Part shown: in pieces, positions 16,880-26,537 of the stretch | Layout of the letters: each line of letters starts with the position of its first letter | Numbering within the stretch: position 1 is the stretch's first letter | Source: Crateriforma spongiae | GTDB taxonomy: Bacteria > Planctomycetota > Planctomycetia > Pirellulales > Pirellulaceae | Direction: 5' to 3' | Length of the DNA: 64,000 nucleotides | NCBI RefSeq assembly: GCF_012290005.1 | Contig: NZ_JAAXMS010000001.1 | Location: forward strand, 496,001 to 560,000 | Translations under genes and position numbers: made by a program | The notes under the pieces: model-generated | Seen by the model: only the letters and a program-made list of their open reading frames with translations | Database searches by the model: none | Told to the model about the DNA's origin: nothing

Positions 16880-18523
16880 TCAGACTGCCGCCAGGCCTTC
16901 GGCGATGGCAACCGGGGCGTCACCATGGGCGGCTGTTTCGTTCGCCAATTTTGCGGCCAGGTTTGCCAAATCTACCAACGTCTGGTCCGGGGAAGATTCC
17001 ACCACGCCGATCGCCACGGGGTGTCGGTGTTGGTCGTCGGTGGTTCCCAGACGTAAGGACTGTGCGGCGTTACAGACCTGTTTGCCGCGAGCCAGAGCGG
17101 TGGCCTGATCCGCCGACGGCATGACCAACAGAATCGTGTGATCGTCGTACCCACCGATTTCGTCCACGTTACGACTACTGGCGCGAACGACCTGCAGCAG
17201 CGAACGCATTTTCAGCGGCGATGCCTTGCCCGACAAGCGAATGGCCAAGACCTGAGTTCCGGCCGTCATCGCCCCGCCACGACGTTGCTGGGATAGCTTG
17301 GTTTCCAAGTCATCGATGGCCGGCAGCGACGCGACCACGCCGGTGGTCGGTTTGGGCGGTGTGATGGTTGCGGATTCCGCTTTGCTGGTCGCTTGGGCGT
17401 TTGCCGGGGTCGCGTTCACCGATGTGGATGTCGGATTGCCACCGGTGATTGCTTCCGCCCCGGCAATTGCCGATGCAGATGAAACGGGCGTTGTGCTGGG
17501 GGTGCCGTTGGGATTCGAGGTATCGGACGCGTTCGGCTTTGGACCAAAACCGGTGGGATGGTTCATCGGACGCGGTGTTTTCTGCTGCATCCAATGGCCA
17601 CAGTTGCGACCGTTTTCCTTGGAGTGATACAACGCTTCGTCGGCACGCTGAAGCCACTGCTGTGTTGTTTCGCCTGGTTCCAGGAATGCAACGCCCAGAC
17701 AGCTGGTGACCCGCAGGCATTGGTCTTCGAAGATGATTTCCCGCTCGCCGATGGCGGTTCGTGCCTGTTCAAGTATGACCAGCGATTCATCGCGGTCTTG
17801 GTTGTCGATCACGATTGCAAATTCTTCGCCGCCGAAACGTGCGACGGTTCCAAACGGCTTCAGCCGGGCGTTCAGAATTGCCGCAGTGTGACGCAGCACT
17901 TCATCACCGGCCCGGTGGCCATAGATGTCATTGACCCGCTTGAAGTGATCAAGGTCGATCAGACCCAGTGCCGCGGAACACTTGGCTCCATTCAAATGGT
18001 GTTGGGCCAGCGTTTCGTCGAACACACGGCGGTTGGCCAGCATGGTCAGTGGGTCGGTTTGCGCCCGCTTTTCCGCGGTTTCCAGCTGAGCGGATTGCTC
18101 TTGAATACGGCGTTGTGCGGAGTTCAGCTGATGCTGCATCTGTTCATTGGCTTCAATCAATTCGTTCACCGAATCGATGATGTCCTGGGGCGTGGCCGAG
18201 TCTTGTCGGCCAAGCAAGGAGTGATTGACCGCTTGGACACGGCTTTGGTGTGCGTCGACATCGGCTGCCATCGTGGTGGCGAATCCGCGCAGACGTTCAG
18301 CGATTTCCGCCAACCGCCGGGTGGTTTGTTCATTCGTCGACGCGGAATGAGAAGAACGGCCCTTGGATTGGCCGCTCGGATCGTTGTGCGATGGATGGGA
18401 TTCGTATTCCGAAGGGGGCGATGGCATGATCGAGCGATGCAACGCATGCATCAGCCAGCCGACGACGGCCCCGCCGCAGCCGCAGGTGACGGCAACCAAA
18501 ATGTCCAGCCCGATGTTGTTCAT
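16880..18523 (-). CDS. Diguanylate cyclase with a second degenerate GGDEF-like domain
   Basis: It makes cyclic di-GMP from two GTP. The 547-residue protein has an N-terminal membrane helix (about 5-28), a linker and coiled coil (about 65-155), and a GGDEF domain with DPLTMLANRR, LIDLDHFKRVND and the active-site GGEEF at 231-235. The inhibitory RxxD site before it is absent (KPFG at 222-225). A Ser/Thr/Pro/Ala-rich linker (about 320-400) leads to a second domain (about 425-540). There EIGGYDDHTILLVMP lines up with the GGDEF strand-turn but lacks the catalytic acids, so it is probably a regulatory or dimerising copy. Cyclase activity is well supported; the role of the second domain is inference. 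Confidence 0.9.
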   Translation of the reverse strand: MNNIGLDILVAVTCGCGGAVVGWLMHALHRSIMPSPPSEYESHPSHNDPSGQSKGRSSHSASTNEQTTRRLAEIAERLRGFATTMAADVDAHQSRVQAVNHSLLGRQDSATPQDIIDSVNELIEANEQMQHQLNSAQRRIQEQSAQLETAEKRAQTDPLTMLANRRVFDETLAQHHLNGAKCSAALGLIDLDHFKRVNDIYGHRAGDEVLRHTAAILNARLKPFGTVARFGGEEFAIVIDNQDRDESLVILEQARTAIGEREIIFEDQCLRVTSCLGVAFLEPGETTQQWLQRADEALYHSKENGRNCGHWMQQKTPRPMNHPTGFGPKPNASDTSNPNGTPSTTPVSSASAIAGAEAITGGNPTSTSVNATPANAQATSKAESATITPPKPTTGVVASLPAIDDLETKLSQQRRGGAMTAGTQVLAIRLSGKASPLKMRSLLQVVRASSRNVDEIGGYDDHTILLVMPSADQATALARGKQVCNAAQSLRLGTTDDQHRHPVAIGVVESSPDQTLVDLANLAAKLANETAAHGDAPVAIAEGLAAV

Positions 18524-19121
18524 TATTCGTTTGTCCCATCCACATGTGGTGGCGTCGGCAACTGACGTCGGCCTGATTCGAAACCACCGATGCCCCGTCC
18601 GTGGTTAGCGTTGCGATGCCATTTGACGACACTGGCACACATCAAATGTGCGTAGTCGCCCGGCCGTCACAGAGGCCAGCCGTCGCGTGCCGCGGTCACG
18701 GATCTGTTGTGGATATAGGTCGCGATCCGGCGAGAGTCAAAACAGTGGTGGGCCACTATCACCGCATGCTTGTGGCGGGATCAGCACCGACATTGAGGCA
18801 AAACGGATGAATTTCCGGAAATCCGGACTGGATTTCGGCCATTGGGCCCTGAATTGCTGTTGATTCGGCAAGTGGGGTATTGGCGATATTAGCGGTGACA
18901 CCAAGTTGCGCCGTTCGCGCGGTGCAACCCTTCGCAGAATCGAAGAAATTCCATTCCGGCGAAACGGTCGCGCCGACCCCGTGGGGAATAGTTGGTTAGT
19001 GGTCGACAAGAATCGGGATTGTCGCGAGTCGCAGATTTGGTGCTGACCCCATCGGAATGGTCCAACCGCCAGGTTCCACCGACAAGATTTGCACCAACGG
19101 ACAAACGTAAGAGGTCGGTTG
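18524..19121. other. Intergenic region between the cyclase and BON protein genes
   Basis: Nearly 600 bases between divergent genes. No protein-like frame was found. A hairpin GTTGCGCCG / CGGTGCAAC with a six-base loop (18905-18928, one G-T pair) and a small palindrome ATTTCCGGAAAT near 18812 are the only structures noticed. Confidence 0.4.
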
Positions 19122-19364
19122 ATGAATCAGAACAATGAAACCGAATTGGCTGTGGCCGCGCTGGCCGCATTGGCCGAGAGCTCGGTATCAGAACTGCGGT
19201 TTTTGCGCGTCGATGAAAGCGAAAATTCGCTTCATCTGACCGGGCGTGTGAAGTCTTTCTATCACAAGCAACTGGCGCAAGAATTGGTTCGCCCGCTGGC
19301 CGATGGACGCCAAGTGGTCAACCACGTCAATGTCTGTCATCAACCCATGTCGGCTGCGTCCTGA
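19122..19364 (+). CDS. Small BON-domain protein
   Basis: An 80-residue protein consisting mainly of one BON-like unit: VSELRFLRVDESENSLHLTG, then VKSFYHKQLAQELVRPL and a final strand VVNHVNVCHQ. BON domains are small alpha/beta modules thought to bind phospholipid or act in adhesion. There is no signal peptide, so this one is probably cytoplasmic. The start at 19122 is supported by AGAGG eight bases upstream; the open frame reaches back to 19089. It converges on the DEAD-box helicase gene, 29 bases away. Confidence 0.65.
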   Translation: MNQNNETELAVAALAALAESSVSELRFLRVDESENSLHLTGRVKSFYHKQLAQELVRPLADGRQVVNHVNVCHQPMSAAS

Positions 19365-19393
19365 ACCGTCCGCTGCTACGGTGCCGACGCCGA

Positions 19394-20668
19394 TCAACGC
19401 CGTCGTTTCACGCGGCGGAACATCGGATTTAGCCGAGTCTGTTTCTTCGGCGCTTGCTCGACCGGCTTGGCCGTTTCGACTTGGGGTGACGCGTCATAGC
19501 CTTCGATTTGATCGCGAATCAGCTCTCGATTGATTCGCTGCTCGATACTGGTCAGCATCTCTCCCTCACCAGGGACGACGAACGTGAACGCAATGCCGTC
19601 GCGTCCCATTCGTCCGGTCCGGCCGACACGGTGAACGTAGTCGTCGCTGTCTTGTGGAAGATCGTAGTTGATGATGTGAGAGATTGTGGAGATATCGATC
19701 CCACGGCCGACGACGTCCGTCGCGACCAAGATCCGCAAGTTACCGTCACGCAATTTCTGCAGCACGCGATCGCGTTCCCGCTGTTGCATGTCACCGTGCA
19801 TGCTGCCGCATTTGTCGAAATCACGGCTCAACTGCCGGTACAGTCGGTCGGTGCCACGTTTGGTCCGACAAAAGATGATCGCCTGCTCGGGATCTTCACG
19901 CTTCAGCAAGCGACGCAAGAGTTCACCTTTCTGGTCCTGGGCGACCGTGAAGTAACGCTGTTCGATCGTTTCGACGGCGACTTCTTTCTGGCAACAATCG
20001 ATGATTTGAGGATCGATCATGTACGATTTGGCCAAACGCTGGACCGCCGGCGGCAATGTCGCGGACAATAGCAGGGTCTGGCGCTGGCGTGGACAACGTC
20101 GCAGGATCCGTTCGATCTGTGGGCGAAACCCGATGTCCAACATACGGTCGGCTTCGTCCAGCACCACGCACCAAACTTTGTCGGTCCGAAGAGACTTTCG
20201 CTGCAAGTGATCGTGCAGACGCCCGGGGGTGCCCACCACGACTTGGACGCCATTTTGCAACTGGCGAAGTTGTCGGTTGATGTTTTTGCCGCCCGCCAAA
20301 ACCGCGATTTCGGTCGGCACACCGAACGCCAAACGTTCCAGTTCACGGCCGACTTGATCGGCCAATTCACGGGTGGGGACGACGATGATGGCTTGAGGAT
20401 CCCGACAGTCTTCCAGGCTGTCCAGTTGCTCCAAGATGGGGATCGAGAACGCGGCGGTCTTGCCCGTTCCCGTCCGTGCCTGGCCGATGACATCCACGCC
20501 TTCCAACGCCAATGGGATCAGCGAACCCTGGATGGGTGAAGGTTTGGTGAATCCCGCGCGGGCCACCGCCCGACGCATCAAAGGCGACAAGTCGATATCA
20601 TCGAACGACTGATAATCGTCGTCGGTTGGAAAGAGGACTTCCGTTTTTTCATCCGTTACGCTGCTCAT
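19394..20668 (-). CDS. DEAD-box ATP-dependent RNA helicase (RhlE/CshA-like)
   Basis: A 424-residue helicase that unwinds RNA duplexes, typically in ribosome assembly or mRNA turnover. It has a Q motif (FTKPSPIQ), motif I ARTGTGKT, Ia PTRELADQ, motif II DEAD in VVLDEADRMLDIGF, motif III SAT, and in the second domain RGIDIS and HRVGRTGRMG. A short basic tail ends the protein (RLNPMFRRVKRRR). It is probably monocistronic. Assignment to a named subfamily is not certain. Confidence 0.95.
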   Translation of the reverse strand: MSSVTDEKTEVLFPTDDDYQSFDDIDLSPLMRRAVARAGFTKPSPIQGSLIPLALEGVDVIGQARTGTGKTAAFSIPILEQLDSLEDCRDPQAIIVVPTRELADQVGRELERLAFGVPTEIAVLAGGKNINRQLRQLQNGVQVVVGTPGRLHDHLQRKSLRTDKVWCVVLDEADRMLDIGFRPQIERILRRCPRQRQTLLLSATLPPAVQRLAKSYMIDPQIIDCCQKEVAVETIEQRYFTVAQDQKGELLRRLLKREDPEQAIIFCRTKRGTDRLYRQLSRDFDKCGSMHGDMQQRERDRVLQKLRDGNLRILVATDVVGRGIDISTISHIINYDLPQDSDDYVHRVGRTGRMGRDGIAFTFVVPGEGEMLTSIEQRINRELIRDQIEGYDASPQVETAKPVEQAPKKQTRLNPMFRRVKRRR

Positions 20669-20740
20669 AAACGCAAAGTCTAACCTTCCATCGGCATTTG
20701 CACTACAGATCGATCGTCGTTTCGACGTGGGGTCGCCAGT

Positions 20741-22054
20741 CTAACCTGCCTTGGATGTCTTGCCGCCCAAGCGACGCAGGACTTCGTCCACGATCACGCT
20801 GCACAGCAACGCCATGCCGATGATCACCATCTCCCATTCCTGTGGAATCCCCAGGACCACGATCGCTTTGTAAAGGCAACGCATGACCGCAGCTCCGGCG
20901 ATCACGCCCAACACGGCACCCTGCCCGCCACGCAGCGAACATCCACCCAGCACGGCCGCCGCGATCGCGTACAGTTCATAGAAATTGCCGCTAGATCCGG
21001 GCTGGACCGAGTTCCATTCCAACGTGAACAGAATTCCGGCCAAACCCGCAAGCAGGCTGCAGACGACATAGGCCGCAATCACCAGTCGATCGGTCGACAC
21101 ACCGCTATATCGAGCTGCGGTTTCGTTTTGCCCGGTGGCCAACAGGTGGCGTCCCCAAACCGTGCGGTTCAGCAAGACCCAGCCGACGATGCCCACCAAG
21201 ACCAACAAGACACCGGTGACCGGAAAGTCCACCCAGACCCACGCGGACCAATCGTCGGTCGCACCGCTGATCCGTCCAATCAGTGGCAACGGAAACTGAA
21301 ATGCAGTACCCGTGATGGCCGCCTTGAAACCGGGCAAGGCATTTTGAAGCCCGATCTGATCATCGCCCGTCCATACTCTGGCAGCACCCCGATAGATCAG
21401 TAGCCCACACAGGGTGACGACGAACGGTTGCAACCGCAGCCAAGTCACCAGAATTCCGTGAATGCAGCCCAGCAGGCCGGCGAATCCCAAGACCAGACTG
21501 CAGGCCAACAGTGGCGGCGTGTACGCAATGGTTTCCAGTTGGACTTGGGTACCCACGCTAAGCGAACGGGCCGTGTCTCGCGTTGTCAAAAACGTCGTGC
21601 CGTCCGTCTGATGAATGCCCGCCAAACTGACAAAGGATTGCCCCGTGACGCCCGAATAAACCAACCGGTCGCCTTCGTTGACGGTATCGGGCATCGTAGA
21701 CAGGCGGATCAGCGATAAATCGCTCTCATCGGACGGCCCCAACGTCGCGGCCAACTCGGATCCCTGGCGTACAACCTGGCTCACCGAAGCGGTAAAGTCT
21801 GTTGGCTCGTAATGAACGTTGACCACCTGGACCAGCATCACACCACACAGCGCGATCATGGATCCGATCGAAAGATCGATGCCGCCGGTGATGATGACGA
21901 CCGCAACGCCAAGTGAGATCAGACCATACAGACTGGTATCGCGGATCAATGTTTTCAGATTCGCGGGATCAACAAAGCTGCCGTTGATCAAACTGGCAAT
22001 CACCATGATCGCCAGCAACAATAAAAAGATTCCGATGTTCTTTGTGGGCCACAT
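20741..22054 (-). CDS. Sugar ABC transporter permease (RbsC/MglC type)
   Basis: The membrane subunit of a carbohydrate importer. The 437-residue protein begins with helices typical of the family and has LGVAVVIITGGIDLSIGS, then LRLQPFVVTLCGLLIYRG, VWGRHLLATGQNETAARYSG and LGGCSLRGGQGAVLG, all RbsC-like. The usual length is about 320-350; an insertion of about 90 residues after LVQVVNVHYEPTDF, before the next helix, explains the difference. By position it should be extracytoplasmic. The matching ATPase gene is at 23517-25106 on the same strand, but the lactate-racemase-like gene lies between them in the opposite orientation. Confidence 0.88.
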   Translation of the reverse strand: MWPTKNIGIFLLLLAIMVIASLINGSFVDPANLKTLIRDTSLYGLISLGVAVVIITGGIDLSIGSMIALCGVMLVQVVNVHYEPTDFTASVSQVVRQGSELAATLGPSDESDLSLIRLSTMPDTVNEGDRLVYSGVTGQSFVSLAGIHQTDGTTFLTTRDTARSLSVGTQVQLETIAYTPPLLACSLVLGFAGLLGCIHGILVTWLRLQPFVVTLCGLLIYRGAARVWTGDDQIGLQNALPGFKAAITGTAFQFPLPLIGRISGATDDWSAWVWVDFPVTGVLLVLVGIVGWVLLNRTVWGRHLLATGQNETAARYSGVSTDRLVIAAYVVCSLLAGLAGILFTLEWNSVQPGSSGNFYELYAIAAAVLGGCSLRGGQGAVLGVIAGAAVMRCLYKAIVVLGIPQEWEMVIIGMALLCSVIVDEVLRRLGGKTSKAG

Positions 22055-22201
22055 TCAACACGCCGCTTGGACACGCAACAGACTTTTCGGCACCGTTTAG
22101 GACAACGCCGCTGGCGGGAATTGTACGATCTGTAGTGTTGATTGTGGGCGTTGATCGCCGGCCTCTGAATCCCATTTCCGATTGAATCGTAAACGTAACC
22201 C

Positions 22202-23503
22202 ATGCCCTATCGATTGAACTACGGCCGCGGACATCTGGAAATTAGCGTTCCCAGCGAATGTATCGTGACGGAAATTCGAAAGCCCGCGATGCCAGTTTTG
22301 CAGGACGCCGATGGGGCGATCGCCGAGGCATTGGACACGCCACGCGGATGCGAGTCGTTGACGCAATTGGCGGGTAAAGCCACGTCTGCTTGTATTGCAA
22401 TCTGTGACATTACGCGACCGGTTCCCAACGGGCTGTTTTTACAGCCGATGATCCGCCGGATCATGGCCGCCGGCATCGATGCGTCCAACATCACGGTGCT
22501 GGTCGCCACAGGTCTGCATCGACCCAATCTGGGCGATGAATTGGAAGAGCTACTGGGTGACGCTTGGGTTCGCCAAAACGTCCAAGTGGTGAATCACGAG
22601 GCACGCGATGACCAGCAACATGTGCATGTCGGAACCACACGCAAACGATCCACCGTTGTTCGACTGGATCGCCGCTTCGTCGAAGCTGACTTGAAAATCG
22701 TGACCGGACTTGTCGAACCCCATTTCATGGCGGGCTATTCCGGCGGACGGAAGGTTATTGCGCCCGGGTTGGCTCACCAAGAAACAATCACGACTTTCCA
22801 CAATCATCGGTTCATGTCCGATCCGGCGGCCCGCAATTGCAACTTTGATCAGAACCCATTGCATGAAGACCAGCTGGAAATCTTGCAGATGCTAGGCGAC
22901 GTGTACGCGTTGAACACGGTCATTGACGAGCAACGCCGATTGTCGTTTGTCAATTTCGGCGAATGTTTGCAAAGCCACGCCGGCGCCGTGCAATTCGTCC
23001 AACCTTTCTGCGAAATCGTGGTCCCACGTCGCTTCAAGACGGTGGTAACCAGTGCGGCGGGTTATCCGCTGGACAAAACCTATTACCAAACGATCAAAGG
23101 TATGGTCGCGGCAATGAACATTTTGGCGCCCGGCGGTGATTTGATCATCGCTTCGCAGTGCAGTGAGGGCATGGGGTCGCCGGAGTTTGTCAATTCACAA
23201 AAGCAATTGCTGGAAATGCGGGCCGATGCATTCCTGAATCACATTGCACAACAATCGCATGCGGATATCGATCAATGGCAAACGCAGATGCAAACCAAGC
23301 CGATGTCGATCGGACGTGTCCGCCTTTATTCGGACGGGATCCCCGATCAGCACCGCGCGTTGACCTGTGTCGATGTGGTGTCGTCCGTTGACGACGCGAT
23401 CGCCGAAAGTGTGCAACGTCACCAGGATCGGCACGTCGCTATCATCCCCGAAGGACCATACGTGGTTCCCTTTTGTGAACAAGACGTCATGGCGCACACC
23501 TAG
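22202..23503 (+). CDS. Nickel-dependent lactate racemase-like protein (LarA family)
   Basis: LarA interconverts D- and L-lactate using a nickel-pincer nucleotide cofactor; related enzymes act on other 2-hydroxyacids. The 433-residue protein keeps the key residues: DITRP near 69-73, His106 in ATGLHRP, His174 in VEPHFMAGYS, Lys184 in GGRK (the cofactor tether in the characterised enzyme) and His200 in TTFHNHR (the nickel ligand). The characterised Lactobacillus enzyme has Lys184, His174 and His200 at the same numbers. No cofactor-making larB, larC or larE lies nearby. The gene sits inverted between two sugar-importer genes, so the substrate may be a sugar-derived hydroxyacid; this is inference. 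Confidence 0.82.
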   Translation: MPYRLNYGRGHLEISVPSECIVTEIRKPAMPVLQDADGAIAEALDTPRGCESLTQLAGKATSACIAICDITRPVPNGLFLQPMIRRIMAAGIDASNITVLVATGLHRPNLGDELEELLGDAWVRQNVQVVNHEARDDQQHVHVGTTRKRSTVVRLDRRFVEADLKIVTGLVEPHFMAGYSGGRKVIAPGLAHQETITTFHNHRFMSDPAARNCNFDQNPLHEDQLEILQMLGDVYALNTVIDEQRRLSFVNFGECLQSHAGAVQFVQPFCEIVVPRRFKTVVTSAAGYPLDKTYYQTIKGMVAAMNILAPGGDLIIASQCSEGMGSPEFVNSQKQLLEMRADAFLNHIAQQSHADIDQWQTQMQTKPMSIGRVRLYSDGIPDQHRALTCVDVVSSVDDAIAESVQRHQDRHVAIIPEGPYVVPFCEQDVMAHT

Positions 23504-23516
23504 CGGTGGTGTTGCA

Positions 23517-25106
23517 TCATGATGCCCGGATGGCGGTGGCATCCGGCGCACCGATCGCCAATTGAACGATCGCGTTTTCGCTGATCTCGTCTCCGGTCAA
23601 TTCGCCTGCGATGTTACCGTCGCACATCACCGCCACTCGATCGGCAAGTGTTAGCACTTCTTCCAGTTCGCTGCTGACAAACAGGATGGCCATGCCTTGA
23701 TCCGCCAAACGCTGCAGCAGTTGATAAATTTCTTGTTTCGCACCGACATCGACACCGCGGGTGGGTTCATCCAGCAGCAGGACCTTGGGATCACGCAGCA
23801 ACCATTTCCCCAACGCAACCTTTTGCTGATTGCCACCAGACAGCGTGGAAACGTCGACGGTTTGTCCCGACGTTTTGATCCCCAAGTCTTGAATCATCTG
23901 TTGTGTGTGGATCGATTCCCAGGATCGATCGATGCGTGGGGCCGCTGGCGCGTCGGATAAGGCTGCGATCGTCGTGTTGGTGCGGACATCACTGGCGATC
24001 AATAGGCCTTCGTCTTTGCGGTCTTCCGGAACCAACGCCAATCCGGCACGCATCGCATCACGGACCGAACCCGTGGGCACGGGATGGCCGTCGACCCAGA
24101 CAGCTTCAGCCACGGCGGTGTTATGGTTCGCACGAATGCCGAAAATGGTTTGCAACAGTTCGGTGCGACCCGATCCAACCAATCCCGCAATCCCAACAAT
24201 TTCCCCCGGCCATACCGACAAATCGATCGGCCGGGTGTCGGGGGCCGTTTGCACGCCTTCGCATCGCAGACGTGGCTGTGGCGGTTCGGCGGCAGACGTA
24301 TCGGTGGCAGACACTTTCGTTGCCGGTGCATCGGTCGATGGTTCGCGTCGCCGTTTTAATTCCAAAGGCCGCCCCACCATCGCATTGATCAAGTCCGCGT
24401 GGCTGTACCGGCCTCTCGCGAAATTGCCACTGTTCTTGCCGTCACGCAGCATTTCGACGCGATCCGCCAGTCGATCGACTTCGGCCAGGCGATGGGAAAT
24501 GTAGACGATGCCGACCCCGGTCGCTTTCAACGATTCGACCACACCGAACAGCCGTTCGGTTTCGCGGTGGCTAAGGCTGCTGGTCGGTTCGTCCATGATG
24601 ACGAAGGATGCATTGATGGAAATCGCCTTGGCAATTTCAACCAGTTGGCGCGAAGCGGTGCTGAGCATCCACAGCGGTTGGGTCGGTGCCACATCCAAAC
24701 CGACCTGCCCCAGAACGGACGCGGCCATCCGATTCAATTCGCGCCGGTTCAACCAGCCCAGTCGTTGTGGTTCCCGGCCCAGGTAGATGTTTTCGGCAAC
24801 CGATAGATTGCCGTGAAGATTTAGTTCTTGGTGAATCAATGCGATTCCCGACGCGATGGCTTCGCCGGGATGATGAAAGCGAATCGATGCATCGTTCAAC
24901 AGAATGTGGCCCTGGTCCGGTGATTGGATCCCGGCCAGAATTTTCATCAGCGTGCTTTTGCCCGCGCCGTTCTCACCAACGACGGCCAACACTTCGCCGG
25001 CGGCAACATCCATATCAACATCGTCCAGCGCAAGGACGCCGGGATATTTCTTGCTGATCCCTTCGACCGCAAGCCGGTGGGGATCACTGGATGATTGCGG
25101 CACCAC
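23517..25106 (-). CDS. Sugar ABC transporter ATP-binding protein (RbsA/MglA type)
   Basis: A 529-residue double ATPase that energises a carbohydrate importer. The first half has Walker A GENGAGKST, the signature LSTASRQLVEIAKAI and Walker B FVIMDEPTSSLS. The second half has the degenerate P-loop GLVGSGRTELL, the signature LSGGNQQKVALGKWL and Walker B VLLLDEPTRGVDVG. This is the RbsA pattern. A linker of about 30 residues rich in Thr, Ala and Asp joins the halves. It is convergent with the larA-like gene (13 bases apart) and lies 27 bases downstream of the DUF1552 gene on the same strand. The likely permease is at 20741-22054. Confidence 0.93.
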   Translation of the reverse strand: MVPQSSSDPHRLAVEGISKKYPGVLALDDVDMDVAAGEVLAVVGENGAGKSTLMKILAGIQSPDQGHILLNDASIRFHHPGEAIASGIALIHQELNLHGNLSVAENIYLGREPQRLGWLNRRELNRMAASVLGQVGLDVAPTQPLWMLSTASRQLVEIAKAISINASFVIMDEPTSSLSHRETERLFGVVESLKATGVGIVYISHRLAEVDRLADRVEMLRDGKNSGNFARGRYSHADLINAMVGRPLELKRRREPSTDAPATKVSATDTSAAEPPQPRLRCEGVQTAPDTRPIDLSVWPGEIVGIAGLVGSGRTELLQTIFGIRANHNTAVAEAVWVDGHPVPTGSVRDAMRAGLALVPEDRKDEGLLIASDVRTNTTIAALSDAPAAPRIDRSWESIHTQQMIQDLGIKTSGQTVDVSTLSGGNQQKVALGKWLLRDPKVLLLDEPTRGVDVGAKQEIYQLLQRLADQGMAILFVSSELEEVLTLADRVAVMCDGNIAGELTGDEISENAIVQLAIGAPDATAIRAS

Positions 25107-25133
25107 GCGTTCCTGCCAGATTACGACGCGGTA

Positions 25134-26537
25134 TCAAACGAACAGATCGTTCAACACGCCGTCGCCACAAAAATCGGGGTTGCCGAACGATTCTTGGGGA
25201 CAATCAAACGCCTGCAAGAAGCTCATCAGCAAGCGATTGTGTGGAACGCCGCCGAAGTCCATCGCCTGGCCGGTCTTGAAACCAAGCCCATCGCCGACAA
25301 AGACAAACGGAATGTTATTGCGAGTGTGCGAATTTCCTTTACCCAGTTCGTTCGTCCACACGATCGTGGTGTGATCCAACATCGAACCATCGGCACCGGG
25401 TTCCGGCGTTTCGTCCAGCCGTTTCGCCAACGCCGCGACCTGTTCTGCGTACCAAGTGTTGATGCGAATCAGTTTTTCATACGCTTCGGCGTTGCTGTCC
25501 GGTTCATGGGACAGTGAATGGTGGCTTTCATCGATGTCCAGCCAACGCATCTTGGGATTCCCCACGCTGTTGGTGATTTGGAACGTCGCGACACGGGCGA
25601 AATCGGATCGGAAAGCACTGGTCAGCAGTTCGATCTGCATCCGAGTGATTTCCGGCATGTTGTCGTTTTCTTCCTCGACATTCGGCGTCAATTCGGGAAC
25701 CGCATGTCCCAAATCCTTGGTCTCCAGTTCCGACGAACGCTGGATCGATTCGCGTTCAATCTTCAGGTCGGATTCGACTTTGCGGACCATCGCCAAGTGG
25801 TCTTCCAGCAGTTGATAATCCTCGCTGCTGACGACCTTCTTCAACCGTCGCAAATCATCGACGACGCCATCCAAAACACTGCCCAATAGCTCGCGATCAT
25901 GTGTCTTGCCATACAGGCGATCGAACATTTGGTACGGGTTGTCGATCGGTGCGACCGGCTGATTCGGTCCCGCGTAGGAAAGGCGTGTCCAGGTGTCCGC
26001 GCGATCGGGAACCATGACGCCGAATTCCAGCGACCCGTAACGGGTCCGCGTTTGTTCGTTCGCCTGAAGATGGTTCTTGATCTTTTGGTCAACTGAAATG
26101 CCCATCGACCAGCCGGCCGGGGTATCGCTTCCGCCTTGGACATCACCGGGAAACAATTCGATCCCGGTCAACAGACAACCGATGCCGCGCATGTGCCCGT
26201 CACCGTCACCCCGGATCTGGTTGTTGACGCCATGCAGTGTGGTCATTCGCGATTGGAAGCCCGCCAGTGGTTCCAAAATTCGTTTGACGTCGTAGTCCGC
26301 ACCCGTGTTGTCGGGCCAGAAATGCTTGGGGATCACGCCGTTGGGGCTGAACACGAAGACGATTCGCTTCTTCGGCTTGGCGACGTTGCTGCCCGCCCAA
26401 CCTAGACTGGGCAGCGACAGAGCAAACGGCGCGGCGGCGGCGCTGATCCCCAGGGTCCGCAAGAATTCACGTCGACTGCGGCCGAATCGTTTGGAACCAC
26501 GCGTGGTGCGATCACGCAGTTGCATAGGCTCGGTCAT
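25134..26537 (-). CDS. DUF1552 family exported protein
   Basis: A 467-residue protein of a family abundant in Planctomycetes and of unknown biochemical role. The N-terminus carries a twin-arginine signal ([18 protein letters not shown]). The mature part starts [18 protein letters not shown] and contains [20 protein letters not shown] and, near the end, [19 protein letters not shown], typical of the family, whose fold is related to sulfatase/alkaline phosphatase-like proteins. The start shares one base with the stop of the upstream DUF1592-type gene, and these two families nearly always occur as a pair, so the products probably act together outside the cytoplasm. Confidence 0.9.
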   Translation of the reverse strand: MTEPMQLRDRTTRGSKRFGRSRREFLRTLGISAAAAPFALSLPSLGWAGSNVAKPKKRIVFVFSPNGVIPKHFWPDNTGADYDVKRILEPLAGFQSRMTTLHGVNNQIRGDGDGHMRGIGCLLTGIELFPGDVQGGSDTPAGWSMGISVDQKIKNHLQANEQTRTRYGSLEFGVMVPDRADTWTRLSYAGPNQPVAPIDNPYQMFDRLYGKTHDRELLGSVLDGVVDDLRRLKKVVSSEDYQLLEDHLAMVRKVESDLKIERESIQRSSELETKDLGHAVPELTPNVEEENDNMPEITRMQIELLTSAFRSDFARVATFQITNSVGNPKMRWLDIDESHHSLSHEPDSNAEAYEKLIRINTWYAEQVAALAKRLDETPEPGADGSMLDHTTIVWTNELGKGNSHTRNNIPFVFVGDGLGFKTGQAMDFGGVPHNRLLMSFLQAFDCPQESFGNPDFCGDGVLNDLFV

